Assembly (NCBI GenBank): GCA_022226955.1
Contig: CP092079.1
Location: 1,395,053-1,459,052 of the forward strand
DNA length: 64,000 nucleotides
Direction: 5' to 3'
From: Nitrospira sp.
GTDB lineage: Bacteria > Nitrospirota > Nitrospiria > Nitrospirales > Nitrospiraceae
Both the position numbers and the translations under genes were made by a program. Positions 61,151 through 64,000 of the stretch are shown here, in pieces. Position 1 is the stretch's first letter; every line of letters begins with the position of its first letter. Below the pieces are notes generated by a model. The model saw nothing but the letters and a program-made list of their open reading frames with translations, did no database searches and was not told the DNA's origin.

Positions 61151-63007
61151 ATGGTCGAACCCATCGTGCACATCGACCGCCCCTCACCCCCCTCATTCGA
61201 CCGCGACCGGGCGCTTGCGCAGCTCTTGCGCCGGGGCGACCGGCTTCACCGGCAAGGCCTGCGGGCCAGCAGCAATTTTTCCCGCTGGCGCCTCGTCCTG
61301 TTTCTCACTGCTCTGCTCATCACCGTCAGCCTCTACCGGCTGGGCGATTACTCTGAAGGCAACTGGTCAGTCGCCATGTTTCTCATCGGATTCGTGATCG
61401 TCGCCGCGTATCATAACAGGCTCGAACACCGGATTCATCGGCTCCTACTCTGGTCGGAGATCAAACGCCAGCACCTCGCCCGACTGCGCCTCGACTGGCC
61501 CGCGCTTCCGCCCAGCCGACCGGTCGCAGCCGACGCCCATCTCTATGCGCGAGACCTCGACCTGCTCGGCCCTCGCTCCCTGCTGCACCTCCTCGACACG
61601 ACCGTCTCCACGCAAGGTCATGACCGGCTCGCATCCTGGCTCCTCGTACAGCCGCCGGATGAACAGACCTGGCGGACCAGGCAACAGCTGGTCAAAGAGC
61701 TGACCAGGCTGACCGGATTTCGAGATCGGCTGAATGTGCAAGCCCGGCTGACGGGCGAAGCGGAAATCAACGGGCAACGCATTGCCGCGATCTTGCAGCA
61801 TCACCTGCATCTCCCTCATCTCCACATCATTCTCCCGATCCAAGCCATACTCGCGAGCATCACCTTTGTCCTCGGCCTCGGCGCGTTGCTCAATCTCTTG
61901 CCAGCCTATTGGATGATTTCATTCGGCCTCTATGCGGTCGTCTTTTTTCAGACCGATCAGGGAGAAGAATTACTTGAGCATGCCGTCGGCCTGCATCACG
62001 AAGTCGAAAAACTCGGCACCGTCCTGGAGTTCCTGGAGCAGCGGGCACGGAAGTCCGGAGCCGCACTCACCGCAACCTGCCGCGCACTCATAGAAGCGGA
62101 TACGGCCCCGTCGGCATCGATCCGGCATCTCGCGCGCGTTCTCCACGGCGTCAGCGTCAAAGCCCATCCGCTGATTCACCTGGTCTTCAATGCGCTCTGC
62201 CCATGGGATCTCTTCTTCGCCTTTCGCTTGCAGCAATTTCAACGGCGGCTACACGAGCTGCTCCCTCTCTGGCTGGATTGCCTGGCCGAAGTCGAAGCCG
62301 CCTCGGCGCTCGCCACTTTCGCCTATCTGCATCCGTCCTATGTCTGGCCGGCCCCCACGCTGACCGCAACGCTGACCGCCGATGGACTCGGCCATCCGCT
62401 CATCCCACCGCAACATCGTATCGCCAACGACATCTCCTTCGCCCGCCCCGGCACCATCTACCTCATCACCGGCTCCAACATGTCGGGCAAAAGCACCTTC
62501 CTCCGCACCATCGGCATCAACCTCTGCCTGGCGCAAGCCGGCGCGCCGGTCTGCGCGCGGACGTTTACATGGACCTGGAGCCGCCTGGCCTGCTGCATCC
62601 GCGTGGACGACTCCCTGGATGCCGGCCTGTCGTTTTTCTATGCGGAAGTGAAGCGGTTGAAATCGATTCTCCGAGCAACGGAAGATCGCGCGGCGCCGCC
62701 GGTGCTCTTCCTGATCGACGAAATTTTCAAAGGCACGAATAATCGCGAGCGATTGATCGGCAGCCGCGCCTATGTGCGGGCGCTCGCGACGGGCAATGGC
62801 TACGGCTTGGTCACCACGCACGATCTGGAGCTCGCCGACCTCGACCAATCGATTCCCGGCCTCACCAACAGCCACTTTCAGGAAACCGTATCCGCCGGCA
62901 CCCTGCAATTCGATTACACCCTGCGCCTCGGCCCCTGCCCGACAACCAACGCCCTGAGGATTATGGAACTGGAAGGACTGCCGACAGACCGCCCGCCTCA
63001 ATCCTAA
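61151..63007 (+). CDS. Membrane-anchored MutS-like ATPase
   Basis: The 618-residue protein has two membrane helices (about 42-62 and 70-88), which true MutS lacks, then a MutS core/lever region (about 130-390) and the ATPase domain. Walker A is GSNMSGKST, Walker B is LFLIDEIFKGTNNRER, and the switch is TTHDLELADL. The mismatch-reading N-terminal domain is absent. Such MutS-related proteins are widespread but without defined function; recombination or envelope-linked DNA tasks have been suggested. Sequence and length suggest an intact gene. Confidence 0.85.
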   Translation: MVEPIVHIDRPSPPSFDRDRALAQLLRRGDRLHRQGLRASSNFSRWRLVLFLTALLITVSLYRLGDYSEGNWSVAMFLIGFVIVAAYHNRLEHRIHRLLLWSEIKRQHLARLRLDWPALPPSRPVAADAHLYARDLDLLGPRSLLHLLDTTVSTQGHDRLASWLLVQPPDEQTWRTRQQLVKELTRLTGFRDRLNVQARLTGEAEINGQRIAAILQHHLHLPHLHIILPIQAILASITFVLGLGALLNLLPAYWMISFGLYAVVFFQTDQGEELLEHAVGLHHEVEKLGTVLEFLEQRARKSGAALTATCRALIEADTAPSASIRHLARVLHGVSVKAHPLIHLVFNALCPWDLFFAFRLQQFQRRLHELLPLWLDCLAEVEAASALATFAYLHPSYVWPAPTLTATLTADGLGHPLIPPQHRIANDISFARPGTIYLITGSNMSGKSTFLRTIGINLCLAQAGAPVCARTFTWTWSRLACCIRVDDSLDAGLSFFYAEVKRLKSILRATEDRAAPPVLFLIDEIFKGTNNRERLIGSRAYVRALATGNGYGLVTTHDLELADLDQSIPGLTNSHFQETVSAGTLQFDYTLRLGPCPTTNALRIMELEGLPTDRPPQS

Positions 63008-63151
63008 CGGCTGAGTTTCGTTTCACAACAGCCGAATTCGTGCAGCGAAAATGCCTGTATTTCCTTGCTTCAAGTAATGTTTCCTTTGACCTCCACAGGC
63101 ACTTCCTCGCATAGTGGTAGAGCAATCGCACTACACCCAGACACCGGCTCC

Positions 63152-64000
63152 ATGAATAAACCATCGCCACATCCGCTTCGCGGGCTCTTGATCGCACAAT
63201 TCTTCGGCGCCTTTAACGACAACGCCTGGAAACTCATGGTAGCGCTGCTCGGCATTCGCCAAGTCGCCGCCACTCTGGAGCCTGGGGCCGGCCTGGAGTC
63301 GGCCTCGCAAGCGCAGACCGCGCTCACCTTCATCATCTTCACCTTGCCGCTGATGCTAACATCCCTCGTGGCCGGCGTCGTGGCCGACCGTGTCAGCAAA
63401 CGCACCGTCATCGTCACGATGAAAGCCGGTGAAGTCGGCCTCATGGCGGCCGGCACCGCGGCGCTTTTCGTCAACCCGGCCGGCGGCCTGCTTCCCCTCA
63501 TCGTCCTCGGTTGCATGGGTGTCCATAGCGCCCTGTTCAGTCCGGCGAAATACGGCATCCTCCCGGAAATCCTTCCGCACGACCGGTTGTCAAAAGGCAA
63601 CGGCATTCTTGAACTGAGCACGTTCCTCGCGATTCTTGGCGGCACCGCGTTCGGCGGAATTCTGCTGGACGTGGCAGGCTCCGCCACCTGGCTTGCCCCA
63701 CTGGCGCTGACGCTGTTCTCGCTCATCGGATTTGGCGCGGCATTGACGGTGCCAGCCGTGGCCGCAGCCCGGTCGGATGGCGGCATCGCCTCGACGCTCG
63801 GCGGCGCCATACTGGCTGTGCAATCCAATCGCACCCTGCTCCTGGCCATCGTCGGCGCCGCCTGTTTCTGGACCATCGCCAGCCTCGTCGGCCAGGACAT
63901 CCTGGTCTATGCCAAGACCCGCCTCGCCTTATCGGACTCGCTGTCCGGCCTTCCGCTCGCGTTGCTCTCCATCGGCATCGGCGCTGGCGCGATGCTCGCA
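63152..64000 (+). CDS. LplT-like major facilitator, 5' part
   Basis: The coding frame runs off the window edge, giving 283 residues from MNKPSPHPLRGLL. It shows LIAQFFGAFNDNAWKLMV, the start typical of lysophospholipid transporter LplT and of fused transporter-acyltransferase-ACP synthetase proteins, and about seven or eight membrane helices with GVVADRVSKRTVIV. It probably flips lysophospholipids for repair. Whether acyltransferase domains follow cannot be seen. Confidence 0.82.
   Translation, partial: MNKPSPHPLRGLLIAQFFGAFNDNAWKLMVALLGIRQVAATLEPGAGLESASQAQTALTFIIFTLPLMLTSLVAGVVADRVSKRTVIVTMKAGEVGLMAAGTAALFVNPAGGLLPLIVLGCMGVHSALFSPAKYGILPEILPHDRLSKGNGILELSTFLAILGGTAFGGILLDVAGSATWLAPLALTLFSLIGFGAALTVPAVAAARSDGGIASTLGGAILAVQSNRTLLLAIVGAACFWTIASLVGQDILVYAKTRLALSDSLSGLPLALLSIGIGAGAMLA

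Noticed and set aside
1-64000. CRISPR array
   Set aside because: No regularly spaced 25-40 base repeats were seen; the short tandem repeat at 10047 has 9-base units without spacers.

Overview
The window looks like a chromosomal segment of a Nitrospira-type bacterium (Nitrospirota). This is inferred from gene content and style, not from a marker gene. The sequence is GC-rich. It encodes many sigma-54 activators and SUMF1-fold proteins, a two-subunit biotin-dependent pyruvate carboxylase, a hemE-hemH-hemG haem cluster, DUF4403, DUF4197, DUF1844 and DUF4189 proteins, and a very large periplasmic multicopper oxidase. There is no rRNA, no CRISPR array and no intact mobile element. One tRNA gene (Ala, anticodon CGC) is present.

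Layout. Bases 1-9.6 kb (minus strand) hold a metal-oxidation-like module: a 1646-residue six-cupredoxin multicopper oxidase resembling the MofA/MnxG class, a cupredoxin-like secreted protein, two SUMF1-fold proteins without catalytic cysteines, an outer-membrane beta-barrel protein and a CopD-like membrane protein. Bases 9.6-15.8 kb hold its probable control region: a sigma-54 type promoter, a dyad enhancer candidate, a leader with interleaved helices, a receiver-only protein with Glu in place of the phospho-Asp, a PAS/AAA+/Fis activator, and then a second sensor kinase/NtrC-type pair. Bases 15.9-19.4 kb are a PqiA-PqiA-PqiB-PqiC lipid-transport operon. Bases 19.5-25.6 kb are looser: DUF4403, a GNAT acetyltransferase, a beta-propeller lipoprotein, a decayed thermonuclease gene and the tRNA-Ala.

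Bases 25.6-38.2 kb are mostly housekeeping: purM-purN, DUF4197, ntrY-ntrX, DUF1844, mazG and hemE-hemH-hemG. Bases 38.2-40 kb are an AT-richer island with a DUF4189 gene and a broken IS30-type transposase. Bases 40-45 kb hold a desaturase, a DMT transporter, several small proteins (one of 58 aa), an FmdB-type zinc ribbon, a PstS-like binding protein and an IPT/TIG protein. Bases 45-54.2 kb hold pycA-pycB, a hydrolase lipoprotein, a Tpx lipoprotein directly followed by sthA, tenA, a FlgO-like protein and thiD. Bases 54.2-64 kb hold a haem-copper-oxidase-I-like membrane protein, a hydrolase, an FN3 surface protein, a third SUMF1 protein, methyltransferases, a MOSC protein, prmA, a membrane-anchored MutS-like ATPase and the start of an LplT-like transporter.

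The most notable observations are four. First, the giant oxidase cluster and its layered regulation; sigma-54 control would parallel the MnxR-controlled Mn oxidation of Pseudomonas putida. Second, the pseudoknot-like leader upstream of the oxidase. Third, a dispersed ~125-bp palindromic intergenic repeat that often abuts stop codons. Fourth, three SUMF1-fold proteins that all lack the formylglycine-generating cysteines.
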